Origin: Eubacterium sp.
Lineage (GTDB): Bacteria; Bacillota; Clostridia; Lachnospirales; Lachnospiraceae
Direction of reading: 5' to 3'
Assembly: GCA_022796875.1 (NCBI GenBank)
Contig: JAAWJJ010000042.1
Coordinates: 1-34,163 of the forward strand
Length of the DNA: 34,163 nt
Below the pieces are notes generated by a model that had not been told where the DNA came from, did not search any database, and worked only from the letters and a program-made list of their open reading frames with translations. The translations under genes were made by a program, and so were the position numbers. Positions 10,901 through 18,600 of the stretch are shown piece by piece (positions within the stretch are counted from its first letter, which is position 1; every line of letters begins with the position of its first letter).

Positions 10901-12841
10901 ATCGCCTGCCTGATAAAGGACAGGATCCGGACTGCCGTCATTCGACTGTACATAGACTTCCATAGTCGCATCCGTCTGGCTGCTGATATCCTTTGGCCGT
11001 ATTCTGAAAGTAACGTCGCAAGTACCCGCGTACTCGCCTGTACCTGTAATCCTGACCGTCGCCGTACCGGCGTTTTTATTGTTGCTGTAAGATAACGTAT
11101 AATCATTATTTGCTGCGCTCAATACCGTGCCGTCCGTCAAAGTAATCCGGGAAAGAGCCGGCCGCTGCTCCCTTCCGTTATATGTAGACGTATTGACACC
11201 AGGATTATCCTGTTTGTAGTTTCCGTCCGGGTTATCTTCAAAAATAATACTGCTTTTGTTGATCACGTTTGCCAGGTCGGCTCCCAGACGGTATTCTGCC
11301 TCGACTTCCCCCTCGTAGTTTCCGACTCCCTCCAGGGTAAGGACAGCCATAGAGTCTTTGACCCATCCCTGAGTTTCAAATTCCGGTTTCAAATGAGTTT
11401 CTTTTACCCTGAAATCCGTGCCTGCCGTCAGGGTTTTCCCGTTAAATTCCACCTGGATGCTGCCGGTATCAATCGTCGCTGGCGTCAGCGCCGCACCATT
11501 TGCCAACGCTTTCTGGCTGCCCGCCGTAACGCTGATATCCGCGTCACCAAGATTTTTTCTCTTTATCTGGAATCCGGTTGATTTGGTCCCGAAATAAATA
11601 CCGTTTTCGATTGCGGTTATCGTCGCCGTACCGGTCCCTGCTTTTGTATTATTCGTAAAAGCCGCCGTGTAATCAGTATCTTTCGTTAATTCTTTCTCTC
11701 CCGTGCCGTCTTTATAAACGACTTTCAATTCCGGTGAAACGCCACCGTCAGCGTTTGTATAAACTACATTATCTGGATCCAGAAGAGTAATCTCTGCCGT
11801 ATTCAAGTTCGCCCTGATTTTAAAATTATCCGTGAGAGTACCGGTACAGTTGCCGGATAATCCGCTGCCGCTGCCGGTAACGGTAACTTCGGCATCTTCG
11901 CCCGGTAACGTATTATTCGAATAGGATACATTATAATTTCTCTTCGACGTGCCGTTCACCGTTGCAGTTTCCGGTATTTTATATAATTTCTCTCCAGACG
12001 CCTTGTCGACCGCCCAGACTTCTACCGCCGGTTCCAGCGGAGAACCGGTATAAACCGGATTGACATTTGCCGCCAGAAATACTTTATAAGAGATATTCGT
12101 ATGTTCTTCGCCGTTATAATAGGACAAAGCGTTTCCGCTGCCAAAATCACACGGCGCTATCGTATAGGATGTTTCTTTGTCCCCATAATAGAAAGAGCCG
12201 TTGTTTTCACCTTTCCTACCGGTTCCTGCTACAGATACTACGATCTTGCCTCCCCCGGCATTCTTAAAATCTTCGCGCCAGGACTGTCCGCCCATCCGTA
12301 CACTGTCAATGTTGTAATCTTTTCCTGCCGCTATCTCTGCATTGTCCGTATCTGTCAGGGAAATTGGTTTTATCTCTTCCCCTGTATAAGCATAGGAAGC
12401 TCCATCATCCGGTTTAATGGTAATGTCCGATGAAGTAGCTATATCTTTCTGCACCAATATAGTAACAGAAAAAAATTCAAGAGTATCGCCATAAACCAGT
12501 CTGACAGAAGCGCTCCCCAAAGACTGGCCTGTCAATTTTGCAATATTCCCCTGCTTAGCGAGATTAATTATCGTTTGATCATATCCGCCGCTTGGACCGA
12601 CATAAGTAACCTCACCACTTGAATCGGACCAAAACTGCAGATCAAGCGCATCTCCTTTATCAATCACGATACTGCCGCCGTCTTCCACTTTTTGTACTGT
12701 ACCGCCGCTGTCCGTATACCTTAAATATACTCCGTCCGCCGTACTTGCATACGCCACAGTCAGCCCGTAAAACCCGTTTGTGGTTATCAACATTCCGACC
12801 GCCAGTACAAATGTCAAAATCCGTTTCCACATTTTTTTCAT
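4949..12841 (-). CDS. Giant repetitive secreted surface protein with 24 Ig-like beta repeats and two fibronectin type III domains
   Basis: Encodes about 2630 residues. The start chosen is the ATG at 12841 because AGGAGG lies 8 bp upstream, inside the longer possible frame. A signal peptide (ending near VAYAS) is followed by 24 divergent units of about 80-110 residues. Each is built on the pattern YTG...P....G..DY...Y.NN...GTATVTITG.GNYTGT...F.I, which is common in Firmicutes adhesins. About 181 C-terminal residues form two fibronectin type III-like domains rich in Lys/Arg. No LPxTG-like motif, S-layer homology, choline-binding or LysM segment ends the protein. Wall attachment may therefore be ionic, indirect, or absent. 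It is the first gene of the sortase operon. The likely role is adhesion or biofilm scaffold, inferred from architecture only. Confidence 0.85.
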   Translation of the reverse strand: MKKMWKRILTFVLAVGMLITTNGFYGLTVAYASTADGVYLRYTDSGGTVQKVEDGGSIVIDKGDALDLQFWSDSSGEVTYVGPSGGYDQTIINLAKQGNIAKLTGQSLGSASVRLVYGDTLEFFSVTILVQKDIATSSDITIKPDDGASYAYTGEEIKPISLTDTDNAEIAAGKDYNIDSVRMGGQSWREDFKNAGGGKIVVSVAGTGRKGENNGSFYYGDKETSYTIAPCDFGSGNALSYYNGEEHTNISYKVFLAANVNPVYTGSPLEPAVEVWAVDKASGEKLYKIPETATVNGTSKRNYNVSYSNNTLPGEDAEVTVTGSGSGLSGNCTGTLTDNFKIRANLNTAEITLLDPDNVVYTNADGGVSPELKVVYKDGTGEKELTKDTDYTAAFTNNTKAGTGTATITAIENGIYFGTKSTGFQIKRKNLGDADISVTAGSQKALANGAALTPATIDTGSIQVEFNGKTLTAGTDFRVKETHLKPEFETQGWVKDSMAVLTLEGVGNYEGEVEAEYRLGADLANVINKSSIIFEDNPDGNYKQDNPGVNTSTYNGREQRPALSRITLTDGTVLSAANNDYTLSYSNNKNAGTATVRITGTGEYAGTCDVTFRIRPKDISSQTDATMEVYVQSNDGSPDPVLYQAGDQNTWTSIEFTGLQIAENSIVRNVYFYPDGAGTGNDRLALGTDDFSLATKNPMDYHLSAGTKTIEITGKGNYTGTREINYKVRKIDLLANMDRVEVEWTGTAEYNGLRQSILPKVYYTDAAGKRTELRTTGTAPAIVIAPPGSDTDEDPTTNPNIDAFPKNADDPGDASDPEAVKHIGEVSTTLYPGVPYVKITCPASSNYEGEFYYYFEIKPFDLKAHSNRVKFEHEAIPDQPYTGVPIVVNAEVKVDFTTDVTRPREKPLEPGKDYVMDGEELTGPGLCMAKITGKNNYTGTLDTLYQFRIKYNLVPDRDQGKFEMAVDGQQITIENGALTVDGQTADETDAKINLTAHTASCNISEKLYTGSQIEPNINIIRYTPPGGGTKELVRGNDFTVTLGANKDVGSGSMVIQGISNNYMGTITLNFKIEENNFDDAEIVFVNNDGIPLPDQDHVTVEYTGEALEPPFQIFKPGNKLVSGDYYDTKWENNLNVGTATVKVTPKKGYAGGATEITKTFEITPVDISNPAKVQIPANTLMAYTGDKATVGGNDATLKPELVFISSTGTRRVLKYGTDYTIELPPDDDGEIGEHNMTIKAVPGSNFTGTATAIYTIQYDLSAATIVWYKEGQPEATTRPDYLYVPGANGVRPVALGTDADIAATNGTGFQVKMGTQILIPGTHYLVDEAGYKNNTILSKDNTVASVHIVPATGPQAKDVVGEKDITFRIVENDLSIMQDPDSGYNIDKNSLTVVYNGKRQAPEPVITYNGERLVKDEHYTLRYEGDRVNAHSTTAMIVVESIEGAGFKGTARIPFTIEPKPLVNDEGELNNIEVVGMEFFRAILVLEDTSPTTVIEIEDPNNPGRKIYCINNNINVTVNPFVSDQIYAQQSIFELNDQEKSGSNMVLGTDYRIEYVCLNGLQAGRNTYRFVGLGNYTGEYDLIYNVKYKFAESENGGKITVVENPPQIFGTTQTYDGQEITTSVDVRYDGGTPLREGADYEITYSPDNPPVDPGEITATISATENSAYYGSITRTFNIQGSLEEPNRVEVRNITDQFYTGEPLEPDVEVYWKKTKGGGETRLVKDKDYTVSYERNVEVSDPTRPSTLPIAIIEGKGNYTGRITKTFNIVKIKPINDGNIELGGLESTYYFTGRPQTINGLSVMFTDESGNQYALRQGTDYKLEYFNNTEVGTARIVITGVDRYEGSVTKTFRIIGNFGSKLSGCGVAVDPIPDQKYTGNPVIPKNINVFWNTASKQSIPLTEGKDYEIVSIEDNIEDGSTAKITIRALGDNYTGSFEATFKVSSNAPDNPDDPNQSIVISTGNVSISGLDDGLPYTGSPITPLPGHQLVYWNGARWIPLDASQYSIGAYRNNIEPGQASVDINANVNTTDNVSGTASITFNIIGDISGGFASVGSIPDQEYTAKPVEPDVQVTWLGVSGGRVAKTLTKGVDYDIEYSDNTEIGTATATITGKGNYSGTRTVNFQIVMGKIDPTKKIIWEENITLDPTEYVYDGTAKTPGVTVIVDGVTLTEGTDYTLEYRNNVKAGTAYAVVTGAGEYTNELEKPFTITPAVIHDNDVVLSQTAYTYDGKAKTPSAIVKVNGRELVGGTDYVVGYKNNVKAGTATATITGRGNYSGTVNKAFTILSNGGGSSGGDATSIANARVSGIASRYTYTGSQIKPSIVVRDANGRVLTLNKDYTIQYFNNINAGTGWVVINGIGNYSGLLTPPFTIVKKNVNNCAISIPKSAVYTGSEIRPMVTAKNGSKKMIPGSDYSVTYSNNKKLGKATVTVRGEGNFTGTKKIYFNIIVQQTKNLKLSSSKRNSVTLKWTKVAKASGYEVYTSNLKKKVATVTKNKNSVTIKKLKNGSVYKYRVRAYIKQGGKKYYGAFSNTVTATTAPKAVKTTLSSNAVNTVVVKWNKVSGSGYQVYRSVKRNSGYRKIATVTSSSKRSYTDRRAASGGVYYYKVRAYKKSGGKYIYGAFSTPNQVTSR

Positions 12842-12936
12842 AATAATTGCCTCCTGTATCTCTTTCAAAAACAGCTGTCCCTGCTTTATATTTCTACTGT
12901 TTATCCGTTAATCATCCCGTTTATTATCTACTAACT

Positions 12937-12965
12937 ATTGTATCCCGGATAACCTCATCCGTCAA
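12937..12965 (-). promoter_or_regulatory. Sigma-A promoter of the giant protein-sortase-LRR operon
   Basis: On the minus strand TTGACG (12965-12960), a 17-bp spacer and TACAAT (12942-12937) match the sigma-A consensus at 5/6 and 5/6. The predicted leader to the ATG at 12841 is about 90 nt. Confidence 0.65.
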
Positions 12966-13146
12966 ATCTATTCTAAATATAGATATACATAGCCTTATAA
13001 AATTAAATCGGACATTTCTTTAATTTTCATAACAGTTTTTTGAAAATAATTCAATTTTATTTGCAAATTTCCTGCGCATTTTATTCCACAGCAAATCCAA
13101 AGGTTATTTGTTGAAAAATATTGCCAAAAATTAAACGCCATTTTTT

Positions 13147-13198
13147 AATAAAAAAAGAGTGTTCTGCAAATCTTTTCCGATTCTGCAAAACACTCTTT
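13147..13198 (-). terminator. Intrinsic terminator reading on the minus strand
   Basis: A 15-bp stem with one mismatch pairs 13154-13168 with 13184-13198. On the minus strand it is followed by a run of T (complement of the A-run at 13147-13153). On the plus strand no T-run follows. No minus-strand gene lies between it and fliS, so it probably ends the flagellin-fliS transcript after that transcript has crossed the DUF2508 gene in antisense. Confidence 0.75.
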
Positions 13199-13206
13199 AC
13201 ACCATA

Positions 13207-13234
13207 TGGACAAATTTCATCCATTTTGTATATT
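13207..13234 (+). promoter_or_regulatory. Candidate promoter of the DUF2508 gene
   Basis: TGGACA (13207-13212), a 16-bp spacer and TATATT (13229-13234) lie upstream of the small gene. The spacing is slightly short, and other -10-like sequences exist nearby (TATACT at about 13252). Confidence 0.35.
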
Positions 13235-13304
13235 TTCCGTTTTTTTCCTCTATACTATCTATATCAGAAAGCACATAATATATATAGTAAGGAGGCTTTC
13301 TTTT

Positions 13305-13508
13305 ATGAAAACACATGCATCTGCCACCAAAGATGATTCCTACGCCAGCTTACTTCAGGACATAGAACGAACCAAAGGAGATCTGCAAAATGCATATTCG
13401 CACTTTGATAACGCCATAGAACCTGATATGATAGATTCCTGCATCTATCAGGTCAATGCGATTCAAAACCGTTATCATTTTCTGCTCCAACAGCTAAAAC
13501 AAATGTAA
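13305..13508 (+). CDS. Small DUF2508/YaaL-like protein
   Basis: A 67-residue soluble, mostly helical protein. The start is the ATG at 13305, 9 bp after GGAGG; a longer in-frame reading from 13206 has no ribosome site. The pattern DIERTKGDLQNAYSHFDNAI, then an acidic Pro-containing turn, then a helix with NRYHFLLQQLK, resembles the DUF2508 (YaaL) family, whose function is not established. In many Firmicutes such genes sit near recR or sporulation genes. Here the gene stands alone between surface and flagellar operons and is opposed by the fliS gene ending 16 bp away. Confidence 0.65.
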   Translation: MKTHASATKDDSYASLLQDIERTKGDLQNAYSHFDNAIEPDMIDSCIYQVNAIQNRYHFLLQQLKQM

Positions 13509-13524
13509 CGCGCATAACTGCCGC

Positions 13525-13992
13525 CTATGCATAATACCCTCTGCCCGGCTGGTCTGCCCCGATATTTTCAGAAAGCACGCCTTTGTGATATGTCATCCCC
13601 ACATAGACCTGCTGGGTATTTGTCATCAGCACCGGAGAATTGTCTTTCTTCGCCACCTCCGTAAACGCCTCCAGGAGAGGTTGGATGATACGCTGCACGG
13701 ATTGTATTATTTCTTTGGAACGCCGTGCCATCGCAAGCGCCAGCTCCCGCTGGGAAAACAGATACAGCTGCATTAACTGCACCGACAATTCATATTTAAA
13801 ATTCAGGTCGTCTTCCAGCCGTCTTAAAACCTGCTGCGCTTTTCTGATCGCATCTTTAAATTCTTCTGGTTCCCCGGCATCCGCCGCATCCTGCAAATAG
13901 CACTGCAGCATTTCCAGCAATATAACAATCAGCCCGGTCCGGTTGCTCATGCTGATCCGCCTTGTAAATTCCTGCTTTTGTTCCGCAGTCAT
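13525..13992 (-). CDS. fliS: Flagellar export chaperone FliS family protein
   Basis: A 155-residue helical protein 12 bp downstream of flagellin. FliS binds the C-terminal disordered tail of flagellin in the cytoplasm, preventing early polymerisation and guiding it to the export gate. The helical pattern (GLIVILLEMLQCYLQDA, KAQQVLRRLEDDLNF, LMQLYLFSQRELALAMA, a final helix to about residue 118) matches FliS bundles. An extra tail of about 35 residues (VLMTNTQQVYVGMTYHKG and following) goes beyond the usual 120-130 residues and could be a lineage-specific addition. AGGAGGG precedes the ATG. The family call rests on pattern and position; the sequence is divergent. Confidence 0.75.
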   Translation of the reverse strand: MTAEQKQEFTRRISMSNRTGLIVILLEMLQCYLQDAADAGEPEEFKDAIRKAQQVLRRLEDDLNFKYELSVQLMQLYLFSQRELALAMARRSKEIIQSVQRIIQPLLEAFTEVAKKDNSPVLMTNTQQVYVGMTYHKGVLSENIGADQPGRGYYA

Positions 13993-14004
13993 AACGCCCT
14001 CCTG

Positions 14005-15471
14005 TTACTGTAACAATTGTAATACCTGCTGCGGAATATCGTTCGCCTGTGATAATACGGCAGTCGCAGCCTGCGACAACACATTCTGTTTCGTATATTC
14101 CGTCATTTCTTCCGCCATATCAACGTCTGCAATTCTGGACAACGCCCCCGTCATATTTTCCGAAAACTGATCCAGACTGCTGACCGCACTGTCCAGACGG
14201 TTTTCAAAAGCACCGATCTTAGAACGTACGTCGCTTACTTTGGCAAGCGCACTGTCCAGTATCACAATCGCATCATCACCGCCGTTAACTTTTGTTACGT
14301 TAATCCTGTCTACCCCGAGTACTTTGGCAGACAAATCCGGTATGGATATTTCCATGGTCTGGTTTTCATTTGCGCCGATCTGCAAAGTCATCGTGCCGAT
14401 ATTCGTCACGTCAAATTTGACATCTGACGCTGTCACCGTTCCGGCGGCATCCGTCGTCATACCCGGATCTATCTCGAAATAAACAGAGAAACCGTCGCGG
14501 TCCGTGATCGTAACGTCATTCCCGCTGACCTCTACCGTTGCCTGCACTCCGAAGCCGTCTCCCAGCGTCACTTCCGCATCTTCGCCAGCCACCGGACCGG
14601 TGCTCAAAGCCGTTAGTCCGACACATGCCCTCAACACATCGTTGCTGCAAACAATTTCTATCGTTTCTTTCGCTCCGGGAACCTCTGACATGAAGATAAG
14701 GCCGTCCCCCTCTTCATAAGCTTTCGGCTGATATCCGCCATGCTCGATATCGCCGGCTCCGCCGTTTACAAAGGCAAATACGTTAACTTTCGCCTCTTCT
14801 GCTGCGACACGGATCTTCTCAAAGACACTGTCCATGCTTTCGCCTTCTTCGATCTTTGCTTTCACGCCGTTGATCGTGATCGTTCCCTCCGGCATTGTCA
14901 TTGTGGTTTCACTTATTTTTAAACCGGCTCCGCCTTCTACAATCGCATGCGTCGCTTCTTTTACCACCTGGACTTCATACTCTTTTGCCTGTACGGCATC
15001 GGAAACCTGAATATTGGAAATCGTCTGTGAATCCGCATATACACGGCGACCAATTGTCCCGTCTAACAGCGATTTCGTATTAAATTCGGTATCTTTCGAT
15101 ACGCGGTCGATCTCTTCTGTCAGAGCATCCATTTCTTTCTGGATCGCATCTCTGTCTTCCAGCGTATTGGTACCGTTCGCTGCCTGAACGGACAGTTCGC
15201 GCATTCTCTGGATCATGCTGACTACTTCGTTTAAAGCTCCGTCTGCCGTCTGCAGTACGGAAACTCCGTCCGCCGCATTTCTGGACGCCTGATCCAGGCC
15301 GTCGATCTGCGCCTGCATTTTATTGGAGATCGCCGTACCGGCTGCATCATCCGACGCGTGGTTGATACGCAGGCCGGACGAAAGCTTTTCGATTGCGGTT
15401 GACAGCGCATCGTCTGTCCTCTTCAACTGATTGTTTACAATAACTGCTGACATATTGTGATTGATTTTCAT
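14005..15471 (-). CDS. fliC: Flagellin
   Basis: A 488-residue filament subunit. The conserved N-terminal D0/D1 region spans roughly 1-140 (MKINHNMSAV, LSSGLRINHASDDAAGTAIS). The C-terminal D1/D0 region spans about 400-488 (ENRLDSAVSSL through the LSQANDIPQQVLQLL end). A variable D2/D3 insert lies between. The D1 motif IQRMRELSVQ (87-96) matches the site seen by host TLR5 in stimulatory flagellins. Two cysteines (C275, C283) in the insert are unusual because most flagellins have none. A sigma-28-like promoter lies upstream with a leader of about 120 nt, and fliS follows directly. Confidence 0.96.
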   Translation of the reverse strand: MKINHNMSAVIVNNQLKRTDDALSTAIEKLSSGLRINHASDDAAGTAISNKMQAQIDGLDQASRNAADGVSVLQTADGALNEVVSMIQRMRELSVQAANGTNTLEDRDAIQKEMDALTEEIDRVSKDTEFNTKSLLDGTIGRRVYADSQTISNIQVSDAVQAKEYEVQVVKEATHAIVEGGAGLKISETTMTMPEGTITINGVKAKIEEGESMDSVFEKIRVAAEEAKVNVFAFVNGGAGDIEHGGYQPKAYEEGDGLIFMSEVPGAKETIEIVCSNDVLRACVGLTALSTGPVAGEDAEVTLGDGFGVQATVEVSGNDVTITDRDGFSVYFEIDPGMTTDAAGTVTASDVKFDVTNIGTMTLQIGANENQTMEISIPDLSAKVLGVDRINVTKVNGGDDAIVILDSALAKVSDVRSKIGAFENRLDSAVSSLDQFSENMTGALSRIADVDMAEEMTEYTKQNVLSQAATAVLSQANDIPQQVLQLLQ

Positions 15472-15601
15472 TTGATATACCCTTTCCGTTTATGCAGCAT
15501 CCTTGCTTTTTATTTATCATCCCTGTGTTTCATAATCCCGGTTCCTTACCCTTTTGGATTTCTGAATTTGTTTTTCCTGTTCTTTTTTCTTACTGTTCTT
15601 T

Positions 15602-15629
15602 TTATCGGTTTCAAAAATCCTTTTCTTTA
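15602..15629 (-). promoter_or_regulatory. Sigma-28 (FliA/SigD) type promoter of flagellin
   Basis: On the minus strand TAAAG begins at 15629 and CCGATAA occupies 15608-15602, with 17 bp between TAAA and CCGATAA. The motifs match the flagellar sigma-factor consensus, with spacing one longer than the common form. It sits right after the stop of the upstream 1068-residue gene. Confidence 0.7.
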
Positions 15630-15631
15630 CC

Positions 15632-18600
15632 TCATGATTTAAAGATTTCTATAAATTCCTTTGCAATTCCGTACAATACGCGTGTCTGGACCTGGGACTG
15701 CTCTTCACCCGCATTATCTTCCCTGTGACCAGTGCTTTCCTGTGCGGTTCCCAGAAAATGACCGATATCCAGCGCCGCGCTTTCCACAATCTGCACGCTG
15801 CCCGTTTCCTGATGCAGTATTCCGTTCATGGCGTCTGTTAACCGTTCCTGCCTCTCTTTCAGCCACGATATACTATCTGCACGGGAAACGGCTGCGACCG
15901 CACTTGCGCCTTTTTCATCCACTTTTACCTGAACCGCAATTTTTCCGTGCGCTTCCGTTTCAAATGCGATATTTACTTTTCCTTTTTCTTTTGTGCCGCG
16001 TATGATCTTCAGGCTGACGTTTGTCATTTCATTTCCAATCATGACCGGAATATGGTAATGTTCCTCTTTTACCATTTTTACACTGAGTGTAATTGATGCG
16101 CAGGCGATCTTCATATTACGGATATCGATACTGGAAGTTTCGTCGTCTTCAAGCATTGACTTCATAACGTTTTCTGCTGTCTGTGCAAGTTCTTCCTGCG
16201 CCTTTGCCAGTTCCTCCGGCGTCTGCATTGCTTCCGCAAACCGCCCGAGCAGTTCCATACAGGCTTCTTTTAAATCTGGCTGCCCCGACATGCCCTCTTC
16301 GGAAAACAACTGACGGAAACTCTGATTGCGCCGGTGGTGCATCTGGCTGACCCCCAGCATGTTATATAACGTCTTCGGCATATCATACCGTTCCAGCTGT
16401 TGAAGTACTTCCGTTTCTTCCCCCCTGATACTTTGCATTTCCTCCAACTGCATCTGAGCATAATCCCGTTCCGCTGCAGGACGAGCCGTTTCCTGTGCTT
16501 CCCTGCTTTCCGGCTGCCCTGCTGATCGGAGTCCTGCCAGAAATTCTTCCGGTGTCATTTGTTCATATGCATTTTCTTTCATCATATCAGCCATATGTTC
16601 CGGAGCAAGCTGTTCATAAGCCGCTTTAGAGCACTCCGTCTGGAATCCCGCCTCTATCTGTGCAGAAATTGACTTTGCATCCGCAGTCACGCTCTCTGTC
16701 TGCCCCACGCTGTCGTCCACTCCGACATCCATGCCCCCGTGTTTCAGAGTACGGACGGAACTCAACAGATTTTTCATGCTCAACTGTGCATTTTGCTGCA
16801 CCAACGCGCCGACGGCTGCGCCGTCCGTAGTTTCTATCTGATGGAGCAGACGGTATATTCCGATATAAGCGCTCCGTTCCTCTTTGGTAATACCGTTGGC
16901 CTGTTCTAATTTCCACAAAAATTTGCTGTACTTTTCGGAAGTATTTTCCTCCTGCCTCTCTTTGATCTGCACTGCCGCTTCATTCAATTCGTCTACCGAC
17001 ATTTGCAGCGGATTTTTTCCCTCGCGAATCATCTCCAGCACTACGGACGGCGTCAGATTCCCAAACATCCGCTGAACTTTCACGTCTGCCGACTTGATCG
17101 TCTGAATGTTCTCCTGCGTAATCTCCATGCTGTTATAACCGAGGATCCGCACGGCACGCAGATTCTCTTCCGTAGCCGGCAGGTCCATATCTTTTAAAAT
17201 CTCTTCAATATTCCGGAATGCATTCTCGATCCGGTCGCCCAGATCACGCCGCGGCGCCGTCATCAACGGTTCGTATCCGCGATTCGCTTCTTCATATGCC
17301 CGTTTTCTGGCAGCCGCGCTTTCCTGAACTTCACTTAACGGTTTTTGCGTAATATCCTCTTCCGCAAGAATATCCGCCGGAGCTTCTTTCAAACTTGCGG
17401 CTGCCTTTGAGGTTTCATACATCAACTGCGCGGCATCCGTTCCTGAGGCTCCCTGCGCCTGGCCTGCCGCCCCCTGTATCCGGTCTGTTGCTGACATTTC
17501 CTGTATCTGGCCTGCCGCGGCTGTCTGCGCCTGATCTCCTGCCACATCCTGAACCGCCGTCATTTGACGGTAATATGCCATCTCTTCTTCTTTTAACTGC
17601 TCTACCAATTGCTCTAACGGCTGCGTTTCAATCTGAATCCCTTTTTTCAGCAGGCTGTAATTCGCCTGCACGGTCATCATCAGCCGGATCTCTTCTAACT
17701 GCCTGGTCTTTTTTAACAATTCCCCGGCTTTTTCCGGTGAAACGGATTCGGTGGCTCCCACATCTGTGTTCCCGTCTGCCGCCTGTTTCTCCTGCTGTCC
17801 TAACGCCCATTCCAGATTTTCTATGGTAATTTCTTTATCCGCTTCTACTAAAACGGCAACCGTTTTCTCATCCGCCCGCTGCACGGTTGCCGCCGCCTGT
17901 TCCGCCCGGTCTTTATAAGTATAACCGCCCAGCAGCATGGCTTCCTGCGGCCGCTTGCCCTCCTGCATGGCCTCAAGTCCTGCTGTCAGGACATCTGCCG
18001 GATCAGCCGGAAGTTCCAGTTCCTGCAGTTCCTGCAAATAAGTAATATTTTCCGCAGTCAGATCCATGCCGCCATACAGCAGCCATGCCGCATTTTTCTG
18101 GTTCGCAGCATTATTTTCAAGACCCGATCTTTGCAGCATGTTTGCAACGGCCCGATCCAACCCTTCCGGCAAAGCCGCATCTTCCGGCACTGCAAAATTA
18201 CCGCCGGAAAATTGCGCCTGATAAATATTTTCCACTGTTGGCTGCAGATTGTTTTCGATCAGATAACGAATCGCTCCATCGGACAGGTTTTTTAATTCTC
18301 CACTCTGTGCAACGACCGTTTCCAACGCTTTGACATTTTCTTTACTTGACGGAAGATTGGCTTCTTTTAACGCCTGTTCCACAATATTTGCCATCGCCTG
18401 TCCGCCGTATTCCTGTGCAATGGCATCCACATCCACACCGTCGCCAAAATAACTGATATCCGCTCCGGCTTTTGCCAGTTCGATTTTGATTTTATCCATT
18501 TCCGTCACAATTTTTTTCACATCGTCTTTTTGTGCGGAAAATCCGTCTTCCATCGCTTCTTCATAATCGGAAGAAGTCATCGTATTCACGAGATACTCAA

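Larger units (their letters stand above)
12842..13304. other. Divergent intergenic region between the surface operon and the DUF2508 gene
   Basis: 463 bp of AT-rich sequence without a supported gene. It holds the minus-strand promoter of the surface operon (12937-12965), a minus-strand terminator (13147-13198) and a candidate plus-strand promoter for the small gene (13207-13234). I see no further operator or RNA element. Confidence 0.6.

Noticed and set aside
10223-11095. Plus-strand open frame of 290 codons inside the giant repeat protein gene
   Set aside because: It is the antisense shadow of the long repetitive gene; rich in Arg/Cys/His/Ile with no domain or promoter.
4949-12841. Repeat units as a CRISPR-like or recent tandem DNA array
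   Set aside because: The repeats are at protein level and diverged; neighbouring DNA units are not near-identical and the frame is continuous.
13147-13198. Attenuator in the leader of the giant protein operon
   Set aside because: A better promoter for that operon lies downstream of the hairpin (12937-12965), so the hairpin would not be in its leader.
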